From Betaproteobacteria bacterium (lineage in GTDB: Bacteria > Pseudomonadota > Gammaproteobacteria > Burkholderiales > Burkholderiaceae), in contig JAATGO010000413.1 of assembly GCA_015654605.1 (NCBI GenBank), forward strand, positions 1 through 9,440: a stretch of DNA of 9,440 nt, in the 5' to 3' direction. Positions within the stretch are counted from its first letter, which is position 1. Each line of letters opens with the position of its first letter. Below are positions 1-6,086 of the stretch, in pieces. The notes beneath the pieces were generated by a model. That model worked only from the letters and a program-made list of their open reading frames with translations, had not been told where the DNA came from and did not search any database. A program made the position numbers and the translations under genes.

Positions 1-993
1 AGCAACTCGCATGTAAAATGCCTGAGGCATTTCAATACGAGTGCCGTGAATGTGTAAGAAATAACGATCATACAAAGTCTGCAATCCCAGATATCCGAAT
101 TGCAAATCACGCTCAGGCTTGAGCGCATTAGCGAGCTGTGCCAAATCAAACTGCGCTAGCTTAGAATCAAGCAGCTCAGCCTCGATCCCTTTTTTGATGT
201 ATTTAGGAAAATATTCCAAATACTCGGTTGCCGCATCTGCCTGCGCAACTTCTTTGCCAAATACTTCCTTACGAATGGTATGCATCAATAAACGGGCTGT
301 AACCAGGCTATACGCTGGGTCTTTCTCCATTAATGCCCGAGCAGCCAGAATGGCTGATTTATGCAGTTCTTCAACCGGCACGCCATCGTACAAATTCTTG
401 AGCGTCTCTGTCAGAATAGCCTCAGCATTCACATGCGAATCCAGCCCGACGCAAGCCGCAGTGATCAACGTACGCACTTCTCCCAGATCCAGCGGACGAC
501 TCTGCCCATTTTCCACCACATGCAACTGTGGAGCAGCCTTATCTGTCTTAGCTTGCCCTTGCTGGACACGTTCTTCCATACGCTTGGCACGATAGAGCAC
601 ATAGGCACGTGCCACGTCATGCTCGCCTGAGCGCATCAATGCCAGTTCAACTTGATCCTGGACATCTTCAATATGAAAAGTACCGCCTGCAGGCTGGCGA
701 CGCACCAACGCAGAAACAACATTGGAAGTTAACTGCTCGACCATTTCACGCACTCTCGCTGAAGCCGCTCCTTGCCCACCATTCACAGCGAGAAATGCTT
801 TCGTCACAGCAATCGAAATCTTGGATGGCTCAAAACCAACCACAGCACCATTACGCCGGATGACTCTATATTCATTCAGCCCGGAGGTAGGCTGTGAAGT
901 TACATAAGTCTGTTTTTCCAACAATGACCCTGCTTCTGGAAAAATACCGGAATCGGATTCAGATTTAGTAGAAATATCTTGTATCGAGTGCAC
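1..993 (-). CDS. nrdA: Ribonucleoside-diphosphate reductase alpha subunit, N-terminal part
   Basis: This is the large subunit of class I ribonucleotide reductase, which reduces ribonucleoside diphosphates to deoxyribonucleotides in the cytoplasm together with a radical-bearing beta subunit. All 331 codons in the window are open and the gene runs off the left edge. The GTG start is chosen because AGGGAGG lies a few bases upstream. Residues about 42-140 form an ATP-cone (RRNG, then FEPSKI). Residues about 155-246 form a second cone that aligns with the single cone of E. coli NrdA but lacks the key basic residues (VENG in place of KRDG). Residues after about 290 (KPERDLQFGY, then EMPQAFYMRVA) begin the catalytic domain. 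The active-site cysteines lie outside the window. Tandem cones are known in Pseudomonas aeruginosa NrdA, where the outer cone is functional. Two NrdR-box-like sites lie upstream. Identification is firm; the class Ia assignment is inferred. Confidence 0.95.
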   Translation of the reverse strand, partial: MHSIQDISTKSESDSGIFPEAGSLLEKQTYVTSQPTSGLNEYRVIRRNGAVVGFEPSKISIAVTKAFLAVNGGQGAASARVREMVEQLTSNVVSALVRRQPAGGTFHIEDVQDQVELALMRSGEHDVARAYVLYRAKRMEERVQQGQAKTDKAAPQLHVVENGQSRPLDLGEVRTLITAACVGLDSHVNAEAILTETLKNLYDGVPVEELHKSAILAARALMEKDPAYSLVTARLLMHTIRKEVFGKEVAQADAATEYLEYFPKYIKKGIEAELLDSKLAQFDLAQLANALKPERDLQFGYLGLQTLYDRYFLHIHGTRIEMPQAFYMRVA

Positions 994-1019
994 TGAGCCT
1001 CCCTAAAAGATGAATATCA

Positions 1020-1034
1020 GACAGCAATGCTGTC
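1020..1034. promoter_or_regulatory. 15-base perfect palindrome before the nrdA ribosome binding site
   Basis: The sequence GACAGCAATGCTGTC is two 7-base arms around a single A. It ends about 27 bases before the nrdA GTG. It could be an operator or a short mRNA hairpin limiting ribosome access. The minus strand also reads TTGACA here, but no acceptable -10 box follows, so I do not call a promoter. Confidence 0.35.
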
Positions 1035-1188
1035 AACGTCCAGAAAACATCCGCCCTAAGAAATGTCGGATGCGCAATATACTTTACGCCATGATGAATG
1101 GCTACATTTGCAATGCAGATATGAAATCTGCCAACGAGAATGAAAAACGAAAACGCGAAAAAATAGCGCTCTGCCTTTCGCCCCAACC

Positions 1189-1218
1189 CCTATAACAGGC
1201 GCCAAGCAGACAAATCAA
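1189..1218 (-). promoter_or_regulatory. Candidate sigma-70 promoter for nrdA
   Basis: On the minus strand TTGATT (1218-1213) is followed after 18 bases by TATAGG (1194-1189), each matching the consensus at four of six positions. It lies just downstream of the two NrdR-box-like elements and would give a leader of roughly 190 bases. A register shifted by a few bases (TTGTTG with TGTTAT) scores similarly, so the exact position is uncertain. Confidence 0.3.
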
Positions 1219-1221
1219 CAA

Positions 1222-1237
1222 ACACTACATCTAGTTA
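1222..1237 (-). promoter_or_regulatory. NrdR-box-like element, promoter-proximal
   Basis: ACACTACATCTAGTTA matches the published NrdR box pattern acaCwAtATaTwGtgt at 12 of 16 positions, including the CwA and TwG core bases. NrdR is the ATP/dATP-sensing repressor of ribonucleotide reductase genes, and its boxes usually occur as pairs upstream of nrd genes. Position upstream of nrdA and the second similar element support the call. Confidence 0.55.
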
Positions 1238-1251
1238 ATTAAAACTAATTG

Positions 1252-1267
1252 ATACTAATTCTAGGGG
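1252..1267 (-). promoter_or_regulatory. NrdR-box-like element, promoter-distal
   Basis: ATACTAATTCTAGGGG keeps the CTA-N4-TAG core of the first box, although its flanks match less well. It starts 30 bases from the first element, close to three helical turns and near the 31-32 base spacing typical of paired NrdR boxes. It is weaker alone; the pairing carries the evidence. Confidence 0.45.
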
Positions 1268-1290
1268 CGGAAAGGCGATGATGCAACCGC

Positions 1291-1318
1291 TATTTTTGTT
1301 TATTTTTGTTTATTTTTC
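1291..1318. repeat. 10-base tandem repeat, T-rich on the plus strand
   Basis: The unit TATTTTTGTT occurs twice in full, followed by a partial third copy (TATTTTTC). It begins four bases past the ampD stop in the minus-strand direction. It is a short low-complexity tract with no clear function; it may act as a flexible A-tract upstream of the NrdR-box pair. Confidence 0.6.
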
Positions 1319-1321
1319 ATA

Positions 1322-1927
1322 TTATCTGCCTTGACTTTTGCTGGGGTCCAGACAGATGCGCAATGGCGCGTGTTGTGCAATGGCAAGCTTCGAGTAATAA
1401 TTCCAATCAAAGCATGGCCCCGGGTCAGTTTTTCTTCCTGGGGCGATATGCTCATGCCCAGTCACATTTAATATTTGATAACGTCGCCACAAAGCGACAC
1501 TCAACATTGCCAGTGTTTGGTATTGCCCTTCTGAAAATGGTGTGTCGTCAGTCCCTTCCAACTCAATTCCAATCGAAAAATCATTGCACTGTTCTCGCCC
1601 CTGAAAAGAAGAAGCTCCAGCATGCCAGGCACGGTCATTGGCAGAAACAAACTGTACCACCCCACCCTCTCTCGTGACTAAAAAATGGGCAGATACCCGC
1701 AAGGGACGCAACTGCTCAAAATAGGGATGCGCATCATAATCCAACTGGTTACAAAACAAATCTTCAATCCAGTGCCCTCCAAATTCCCCAGGCGGCAAAC
1801 TGATGTTATGAATCACCAGCAATTCAGGAATACTGCCAAGTGGACGAACGTTACAATTTGGAGAGTCAACTCGTCGGGCAGCCGAGCACCACCCTTCTTC
1901 GTCAATGTGCATCTCAATTCCAGTCAT
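1322..1927 (-). CDS. ampD: 1,6-anhydro-N-acetylmuramyl-L-alanine amidase
   Basis: AmpD is a cytoplasmic zinc amidase. It cleaves the lactyl-amide bond between 1,6-anhydroMurNAc and the stem peptide during peptidoglycan recycling, and in many Gram-negatives it sets the level of the AmpR inducers. The 201 residues cover the whole N-acetylmuramoyl-L-alanine amidase type 2 fold. By alignment with Citrobacter freundii AmpD, the zinc ligands are H40 (VIHNISLPP), H158 (TGHEHIAPGRK) and D168 (TDPGPCFDW), and the catalytic residues are E122 (GIELEGTD) and K166. Length fits the family. It follows the PP0621-like gene with a 20-base gap, so the two are probably co-transcribed. The start is uncertain: the fifth codon after the first ATG is another ATG at 1912 with a better-spaced GGA upstream. 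No ampR or beta-lactamase gene is in the window, which suggests a recycling role. Confidence 0.95.
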   Translation of the reverse strand: MTGIEMHIDEEGWCSAARRVDSPNCNVRPLGSIPELLVIHNISLPPGEFGGHWIEDLFCNQLDYDAHPYFEQLRPLRVSAHFLVTREGGVVQFVSANDRAWHAGASSFQGREQCNDFSIGIELEGTDDTPFSEGQYQTLAMLSVALWRRYQILNVTGHEHIAPGRKTDPGPCFDWNYYSKLAIAQHAPLRICLDPSKSQGR

Positions 1928-1947
1928 GGCGATATCATCTGCTCATA

Positions 1948-2205
1948 TCAGGAAGAAGACGCCATCTGTAAATGTTCAACACTACAAAAAATGGCGCCAG
2001 ACTCCTGCATCACTGCTTCAGATGCAGGAAAATGAATCCCGCAATATGCGCATTGCACCATATGTTCAACTTGTGCCAATGGCGCTGATTGCCCTGGATG
2101 CCGCGCAGCTGCTGCAGCATTGACCTGATCCAGCACTCTTTTTTTTACACGCCCCAGCCACACAACTACGGCAATGAGGATAATGCCCCAAATAAGATAT
2201 TTCAT
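1948..2205 (-). CDS. PP0621-like small membrane protein with a zinc-binding motif
   Basis: This is an 85-residue protein with one N-terminal membrane segment (about residues 2-18), a basic stretch (RVKKR), an alanine-rich linker, and a C-terminal cysteine cluster C52-x2-C55 then C74-x3-H78. The cluster resembles a TRASH-like treble-clef metal site. It looks like the PP0621 family of uncharacterised proteobacterial proteins; that name is recalled from family character and its position beside ampD. The predicted topology puts the zinc site in the cytoplasm. Its ATG overlaps the stop of the upstream ypjD-like gene by four bases (ATGA), which indicates translational coupling. No strong separate ribosome binding site is visible. 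The biochemical function is unknown. Confidence 0.8.
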   Translation of the reverse strand: MKYLIWGIILIAVVVWLGRVKKRVLDQVNAAAAARHPGQSAPLAQVEHMVQCAYCGIHFPASEAVMQESGAIFCSVEHLQMASSS

Positions 2206-3011
2206 ACAAACACCCGATGCAAAACCACTTCTAATACAAAGCGGCTACCAACATACGCCATCAACAAAATAGCAAAACCCGCCAGCGTAAAACTTAACGC
2301 TGTACGCCCGCGCCACCCTTGCCAACGGCGCCCTGCTAACAGCAACCCAAATAATACCCAAGACAGTAAAGTAAAAATCGTTTTGTGGTCCCATTTCATA
2401 GGGGTTCCAAACAACTGCTCAGAAAATACCACTCCCGACAATACGGTTAATGTCAGCAAACCAAATCCAAATCCGATTAAACGAAACAATAATTTTTCCA
2501 TCGTCAGTAGCGCAGGTAAACGATCCAACGCCAAAGCGAACCAGGTAGAACCTAAAATCCTTGGGCGTGTATGCAACCGGGACTCCTGCAATACCATCAG
2601 AACGGCATGAAAAGCAGCGATAGTCAACGTGCTGTAAGCCATAATAGAAATGGCAATATGCACCAAGAACCAATCTGATTTGCCTGCCAACGTCACCAAA
2701 TTTCCAGGAAATGCCATAGGCAACATTACGGCAACTGCTGCCACTGGCAATACCAACACTCGCATACTATCGAGTATGAAATTTCGGTTCCCCAGCCAAT
2801 ACGCTGCCACTGATATCCACAAAGTTGCCGACAACACGACGGCGAACCCCACTCGCAAAGCATCGTGGACAAATATATCTGTCCATAACGCCGCGCCATG
2901 CAAAATCCAGCCTAATGCGGTTCCTGCCGATAATAGCCAGCGTCGCTCTGACGGCGCAACAGCGCAGCCCAGATAACATAATGCGGCAAAAATGAAAAAA
3001 TATGTTTGCAT
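2202..3011 (-). CDS. ypjD: YpjD/CcsA-like cytochrome c assembly family membrane protein
   Basis: This 269-residue polytopic inner membrane protein has about eight hydrophobic segments (near residues 2-17, 26-46, 54-73, 83-101, 115-138, 175-196, 211-228 and 239-258). It belongs by character to the CcsA/CcmC/HemX superfamily, whose better-known members handle haem in cytochrome c maturation. H118 (LVHIAISIMAYS) and H209 (KWDHKTIFTLLSW) sit in the two conserved segments where the family keeps haem-ligand histidines. Length matches E. coli YpjD. The YpjD branch is not firmly assigned to cytochrome maturation, so the name describes similarity only. Gene order beside ffh agrees with the E. coli arrangement. 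An in-frame TAG lies two codons upstream of the chosen ATG; the ribosome binding site is weak. It appears to head the ypjD-PP0621-ampD transcript. Confidence 0.85.
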   Translation of the reverse strand: MQTYFFIFAALCYLGCAVAPSERRWLLSAGTALGWILHGAALWTDIFVHDALRVGFAVVLSATLWISVAAYWLGNRNFILDSMRVLVLPVAAVAVMLPMAFPGNLVTLAGKSDWFLVHIAISIMAYSTLTIAAFHAVLMVLQESRLHTRPRILGSTWFALALDRLPALLTMEKLLFRLIGFGFGLLTLTVLSGVVFSEQLFGTPMKWDHKTIFTLLSWVLFGLLLAGRRWQGWRGRTALSFTLAGFAILLMAYVGSRFVLEVVLHRVFV

Positions 3012-3236
3012 CGGCTAAGTTTACACCATCCACTGCCCGCACTGATCACTGACAAGCACAACTTAGCAAGTTTCCATCAATATATAACCCTGTCAATAAC
3101 ACAACTACTGCCATAAATTGTGTAGCGACATGTCTAAAAAGAACTACTTTCCCGGCATTTATCGATAATAAGGGGCATGTCACGCTACCTGCATGGCATA
3201 CCCGCCAAGCCTTGTCATTAGCATACTAACGAACAG
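3012..3236. other. Intergenic gap between the ABC importer and ypjD
   Basis: This gap of 225 bases lies between the ATPase stop and the ypjD start. It should contain the ypjD promoter: the minus strand has TTGACA followed by an AT-rich TTATATATT, but the spacing is wrong for a clean -35/-10 pair. Just after the ATPase stop there are only weak inverted repeats (TTAG/CTAA, and a GCATG-containing dyad near 3176-3205) without a T-run, so no terminator for the ABC operon can be called. No gene is seen. Confidence 0.5.
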
Positions 3237-4040
3237 CTAGTCCACTGCAGCTACCCGCATTTCATCATGATGATGGCGTTGCTGCTCCTCCATAACCAAT
3301 TGACCCAGTTCGCGTTTCAATGCATTGAACTCAGCGTCTGCCGGGTCACGCAGGCGAGGTAGTGTCACCTGAATATCACGCTTGACTGTCCCTGGACGAT
3401 ACGTCATCACGACAATACGATCTGCCAAATAAATTGCTTCTTCGATACTGTGCGTTACAAACACGATGGTTTTTTTGAACTCGCCCCAGATGCGTAATAA
3501 TTCATCCTGTAAATTACGCCGTGTTAATGCATCTAACGCTCCAAACGGCTCATCCATGAGCATGATCGGGGAATCCAACGCTAATACCCGTGCAATGGCA
3601 ACCCTCTGGCGCATGCCACCAGACAAATCTTTCGGAAAACGCGCACGAAAATCACTTAACCCCAATGTTTCCAATAATTGCGATGTGCGCTTACGAATGT
3701 CCCCTTTCGATATCCCCTTAATTTCCTGACCAAACGCGATGTTCTGTTCCACCGTCATCCATGGAAATAAAGCGTACTCTTGAAACACCATGCCACGATC
3801 TGGTCCTGGTGCCGCCACTTGCTGCCCATGCACTGTGATCGATCCTGAGGACGGCAAAACAAAACCAGCAATCGCGTTAAGCAAAGTAGATTTCCCGCAA
3901 CCGGAAGGCCCTAACAGACAAACCAATTCACCGTCAGAAATCGTTAAATTGATATCCTTTAGCGCAATAACTTCCTTGTCATCACTGAGAAACACTTTAT
4001 TTACATCTGAAATAACAATTTGCGATGTCGTTGTATTCAT
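3237..4040 (-). CDS. ABC transporter ATPase, nitrate/sulfonate/taurine type
   Basis: This is the cytoplasmic ATP-hydrolysing subunit of the adjacent importer, 267 residues from the chosen start. Visible motifs are Walker A GPSGCGKST (44-52), the Q-loop glutamine at 87 (MVFQEYALFPW), the signature LSGGMRQR (139-146), Walker B IMLMDEP (159-165), the D-loop (GALDALT) and the H-loop histidine at 197 (FVTHSIEEA). This combination is typical of the NrtD/SsuB/TauB family. The ATG at 4040 is preferred over one six codons upstream because GGAGA stands at the right distance and because it follows the permease stop after a single base (TGAAATG), a coupled start. The C-terminal end is locally histidine-rich (RHHHDE), which is mildly unusual. 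It is the last gene of the operon. Confidence 0.93.
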   Translation of the reverse strand: MNTTTSQIVISDVNKVFLSDDKEVIALKDINLTISDGELVCLLGPSGCGKSTLLNAIAGFVLPSSGSITVHGQQVAAPGPDRGMVFQEYALFPWMTVEQNIAFGQEIKGISKGDIRKRTSQLLETLGLSDFRARFPKDLSGGMRQRVAIARVLALDSPIMLMDEPFGALDALTRRNLQDELLRIWGEFKKTIVFVTHSIEEAIYLADRIVVMTYRPGTVKRDIQVTLPRLRDPADAEFNALKRELGQLVMEEQQRHHHDEMRVAAVD

Positions 4041-4041
4041 T

Positions 4042-4863
4042 TCAGTTCTCCAATCCACGATGCCAACGCAACATATAGTTATTCAAACGGCTCACCCCGA
4101 CATCAATTGCCAGACCAAGCAAGCCAATGGTAATCATGCCGGCAATAATTTTATCTGACCAAAAATATTCACGTGCCTCCATGATGCGAAAGCCCAGTCC
4201 ATTACTGACAGCAATCATTTCTGCCACAATCACAACAATAAATGCGGTGCCAATACCAATACGCACGCCCGATAGAATATAAGGCACAGCTGCTGGCAAC
4301 ATCACTCGCATAAATAAGGTGCGTTGATTTGCTCCTAGATTCAGAGCCGCACGAACATAAATGCTATCAACCTGCCGTACTCCCGCAATCGTATTCATCA
4401 GCACAGGAAAAAACGCACCCAACGCGATCAGAAATACAGCAGGAGGATTCCCCAATCCAAACCACAAAATAGCTAAAGGAATATAAGCAATCGGGGGAAT
4501 TGGACGGATGACCTGCACTGTCAGATTCATCAGGCTGTAGATGCGTTGACTTGTCCCCATCAGCAACCCTAAAGGGAGAGCCAACCCCGCGCCCACCACA
4601 AACCCGACAACCACGCGATAAAGACTCCCGGCGGCATCTCCCAATAATTCCCCGGAAAATAACCAGGCCAACCAACTCCCCTTGGCCGGATCGTAAGCAG
4701 CAGTAGGCGATAAATACTCAAACCACTTCCGTACCACCGCCCATGGCGATGGCAAAACCAGCGGATTAATCCATCCCAGTGTTGATGCGATCTGCCAGAT
4801 AGCAATCACAATCACAGGTACCCATAGCCCCCTCAGGCTTTCTCCGACTTTTTGTTTCGCCAT
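4042..4863 (-). CDS. ABC transporter permease, nitrate/sulfonate/taurine type
   Basis: This is the inner-membrane channel subunit of the importer, 273 residues from the chosen start and about six transmembrane segments. The cytoplasmic coupling (EAA) loop is clear at about 170-200, with AALNLGA, then MLPAAVPYI and SGVRIGIG, the signature by which NrtB/SsuC/TauC-type permeases contact the ATPase. A hydrophilic stretch at about 50-75 (PTAAYDPAKGSW) lies between the first and second membrane segments. The ATG at 4863 is preferred over the one two codons upstream because AAGGA lies six bases before it, whereas it would abut the earlier ATG. It starts nine bases after the binding-protein stop and runs almost into the ATPase start, so the three genes form one operon. 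The substrate cannot be inferred. Confidence 0.92.
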   Translation of the reverse strand: MAKQKVGESLRGLWVPVIVIAIWQIASTLGWINPLVLPSPWAVVRKWFEYLSPTAAYDPAKGSWLAWLFSGELLGDAAGSLYRVVVGFVVGAGLALPLGLLMGTSQRIYSLMNLTVQVIRPIPPIAYIPLAILWFGLGNPPAVFLIALGAFFPVLMNTIAGVRQVDSIYVRAALNLGANQRTLFMRVMLPAAVPYILSGVRIGIGTAFIVVIVAEMIAVSNGLGFRIMEAREYFWSDKIIAGMITIGLLGLAIDVGVSRLNNYMLRWHRGLEN

Positions 4864-4872
4864 GTCCATTCC

Positions 4873-5832
4873 TTACTTAATATTCAGGCTTTTTTTCGCC
4901 TCCTCAAGCAAATCTGTCTTTACCCACTCTGTGGCTACAGGAGGTTTTGCCAGTTTCCCAGTACCATACTTGACCATAGTATCTGTCGTGATTTGGATAT
5001 GTTCTGGCGTAATATCGTAAGAATAAGGCGAATTACCAATGGCATCTTTGAAATCAGTGTCGCTAATCTGATTTTTGAAAATGACTTCACGTACATATTT
5101 CTCAGCAACATCAGGATGGTCAATGAATGTCTTAGTTGCCTGGACAAAACAACTCAGGAATTTTTCAGCCACCGCCCGATGTTCTTTATAAAATTTTTCG
5201 CTCATGACAATCGTACGAATAGGTTCCCCGATCGGCGTATCGTAAGGCTTCATCACCTCTACGCCAAAACCCTTGTTAATTGCTTGTGATGATTGTGGTT
5301 CACTTTGCATCATGGCATCGATATTTTTACCCAACAATGCCTGATTCAAATCAGCAAATGCCAGATAAACAATCTGCACATCTTTTGCCGTTAACCCATT
5401 TTGCCCTAGCTCAGCATCCAGCAAGACCTCATGAATACCACCGCGGGTAACACCAACCTTTTTCCCTTTGAGGTCTTTCACCGACTTGATACCTGAATTA
5501 ACGCCAGCAACCAGGCGAGCTCCACCTTTTGCAAAACCCGCCACTACATAAATTGGCGCCCCATTAGCGCGACCAGAAATAGCCGCCTCAGAAGCCGTTG
5601 CCCCTGCATCCAACTCTCCCGCCAAAATAGCTTGCATGACATCAGGCCCTTTAGGGAAAACATGCTCCTCTACCTTGATGCCACATTTTGGTGCAATTTC
5701 TTTAATATAAGATATAGCGCCATAGTGAGCAAACTTCAGATTCCCTAACCGTACCACGTCTTCTGCATAACTATTTGCTGTCAGTACAGCGCATGCAATT
5801 AACAAAGACAACGCAATCGATCCTTTTTTCAT
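4873..5832 (-). CDS. ABC transporter periplasmic substrate-binding protein, NMT1/SsuA/TauA-like
   Basis: This is the first gene of the importer operon, encoding a 319-residue periplasmic binding protein. The ATG at 5832 is chosen over two upstream in-frame ATGs (5856, 5844) because GGAG lies six bases before it and it gives a normal signal peptide: MKK, a hydrophobic core, and a likely signal peptidase I site after SYA at 23. An alternative lipobox (LIAC at 11-14) exists, so a lipoprotein is possible. The mature protein has the type II binding-protein pattern of the NMT1/THI5 and SsuA/TauA/NrtA group: an early KFAHYG segment, LAGELDAGATASEAA, then DLKGKKVGVTRGG and later MMQSEPQSSQA. Members bind sulfonates, taurine, nitrate, pyrimidine precursors, riboflavin and others. 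No neighbouring catabolic gene helps to choose, so the substrate remains unknown. Confidence 0.9.
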   Translation of the reverse strand: MKKGSIALSLLIACAVLTANSYAEDVVRLGNLKFAHYGAISYIKEIAPKCGIKVEEHVFPKGPDVMQAILAGELDAGATASEAAISGRANGAPIYVVAGFAKGGARLVAGVNSGIKSVKDLKGKKVGVTRGGIHEVLLDAELGQNGLTAKDVQIVYLAFADLNQALLGKNIDAMMQSEPQSSQAINKGFGVEVMKPYDTPIGEPIRTIVMSEKFYKEHRAVAEKFLSCFVQATKTFIDHPDVAEKYVREVIFKNQISDTDFKDAIGNSPYSYDITPEHIQITTDTMVKYGTGKLAKPPVATEWVKTDLLEEAKKSLNIK

Positions 5833-5960
5833 TTTTTTCTCCATCGTTATAAGCACAAAGCAGTTGCTACGTGCATGATTATTGCCCTTATAGGGTTATT
5901 ACAATGAAATTTACGCCTCAATGACCTCCTCATCACAGTCCGCGTGTATTTTATTGTCGA

Positions 5961-5980
5961 CACTAACTGTATACATAGTG
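5961..5980. promoter_or_regulatory. Nested dyad, possible operator
   Basis: CACTAACTGTATACATAGTG has a perfect 8-base palindrome (TGTATACA) flanked by the inverted pentamers CACTA and TAGTG, with two extra bases on the left side. It lies about 130 bases upstream of the importer operon and 107 bases before ffh. The layout suits a dimeric regulator, but the regulator is not in the window. Confidence 0.35.
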
Positions 5981-6041
5981 AGCCTGAAGAACAAGTAGGA
6001 CTAAGCAAGCATCTCCTGATCAGTTAAAATAAGCGATTATG

Positions 6042-6059
6042 ATGTCGCCGCAGCGACAT
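6042..6059 (+). other. Hairpin in the ffh leader
   Basis: ATGTCGC and GCGACAT form a perfect 7-bp stem around the tetraloop CGCA, ending 27 bases before the ffh ATG. There is no T-run, so it is not a terminator. It could be an mRNA 5' stabiliser, a translational control element or a protein-binding dyad. It overlaps the only candidate -10 box, so if that box is used the hairpin would not be fully transcribed. Confidence 0.4.
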
Positions 6060-6086
6060 TGCCACCTGTAAAGATAATGAACCGCT

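Larger units (their letters stand above)
994..1321. other. Intergenic control region of nrdA
   Basis: This 328-base stretch lies between the ampD stop and the nrdA start, both genes being on the minus strand. Reading toward nrdA it holds a 10-base T/A tandem repeat just after ampD, two NrdR-box-like elements, a candidate promoter, and then a leader of about 190 bases. The leader contains three inverted repeats: GCAGAT/ATCTGC at 1115-1131, CATCCG/CGGATG at 1048-1072, and the perfect 15-base palindrome GACAGCAATGCTGTC at 1020-1034, just upstream of the ribosome binding site. Short open frames on both strands here have no family character. No terminator for ampD is evident. Confidence 0.6.
5833..6086. 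other. Divergent control region between the ABC importer and ffh
   Basis: This stretch of 254 bases must hold the promoters for the minus-strand importer operon and for ffh. It contains a 20-base nested dyad (5961-5980), the short palindrome CCCTTATAGGG at 5886-5896, a perfect AGGAGG on the minus strand (5930-5925) with no annotated gene behind it, and a 7-bp hairpin in front of ffh. A TATGAT at 6038-6043 on the plus strand could be a -10 for ffh, with only a weak -35 (CTGATC at 6016-6021). No known riboswitch fold was recognised. Confidence 0.5.

Noticed and set aside
119..595. Open frame of 158 codons on the plus strand
   Set aside because: It is antisense to the clearly coding nrdA frame, has low-complexity serine/alanine composition and no family character.
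1020..1040. TTGACA on the minus strand as the nrdA -35 box
   Set aside because: No acceptable -10 hexamer at 16-18 bases, and the start would fall inside the ribosome binding site.
965..1195. Short open frames on both strands in the nrdA leader
   Set aside because: Neither has a convincing ribosome binding site or recognisable protein features. The minus-strand one overlaps the nrdA start in another frame.
1291..1318. T-rich tandem repeat as a CRISPR-like or mobile-element end
   Set aside because: The unit is 10 bases and low-complexity with fewer than three copies; there are no spacers, transposase or target duplications.
1306..1677. Plus-strand open frame opposite ampD
   Set aside because: It is antisense to a gene with complete catalytic motifs; its composition is that of a shadow frame.
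3160..3236. Possible terminator for the ABC operon
   Set aside because: Only weak or imperfect inverted repeats (TTAG/CTAA and GCATG-containing dyads) without a T-run.
4041..4058. Upstream ATG (MDWRTE) for the ABC ATPase
   Set aside because: It lies inside the permease gene; the ATG at 4040 has the better Shine-Dalgarno and a coupled TGAAATG junction.
5833..5856. Two upstream in-frame ATGs for the binding protein
   Set aside because: They would lengthen the n-region before the signal peptide; only the ATG at 5832 has GGAG at correct spacing.
5833..6086. Riboswitch (for example TPP or FMN) upstream of the importer, which would have identified the substrate
   Set aside because: No recognisable conserved core of these riboswitches could be read in the leader.
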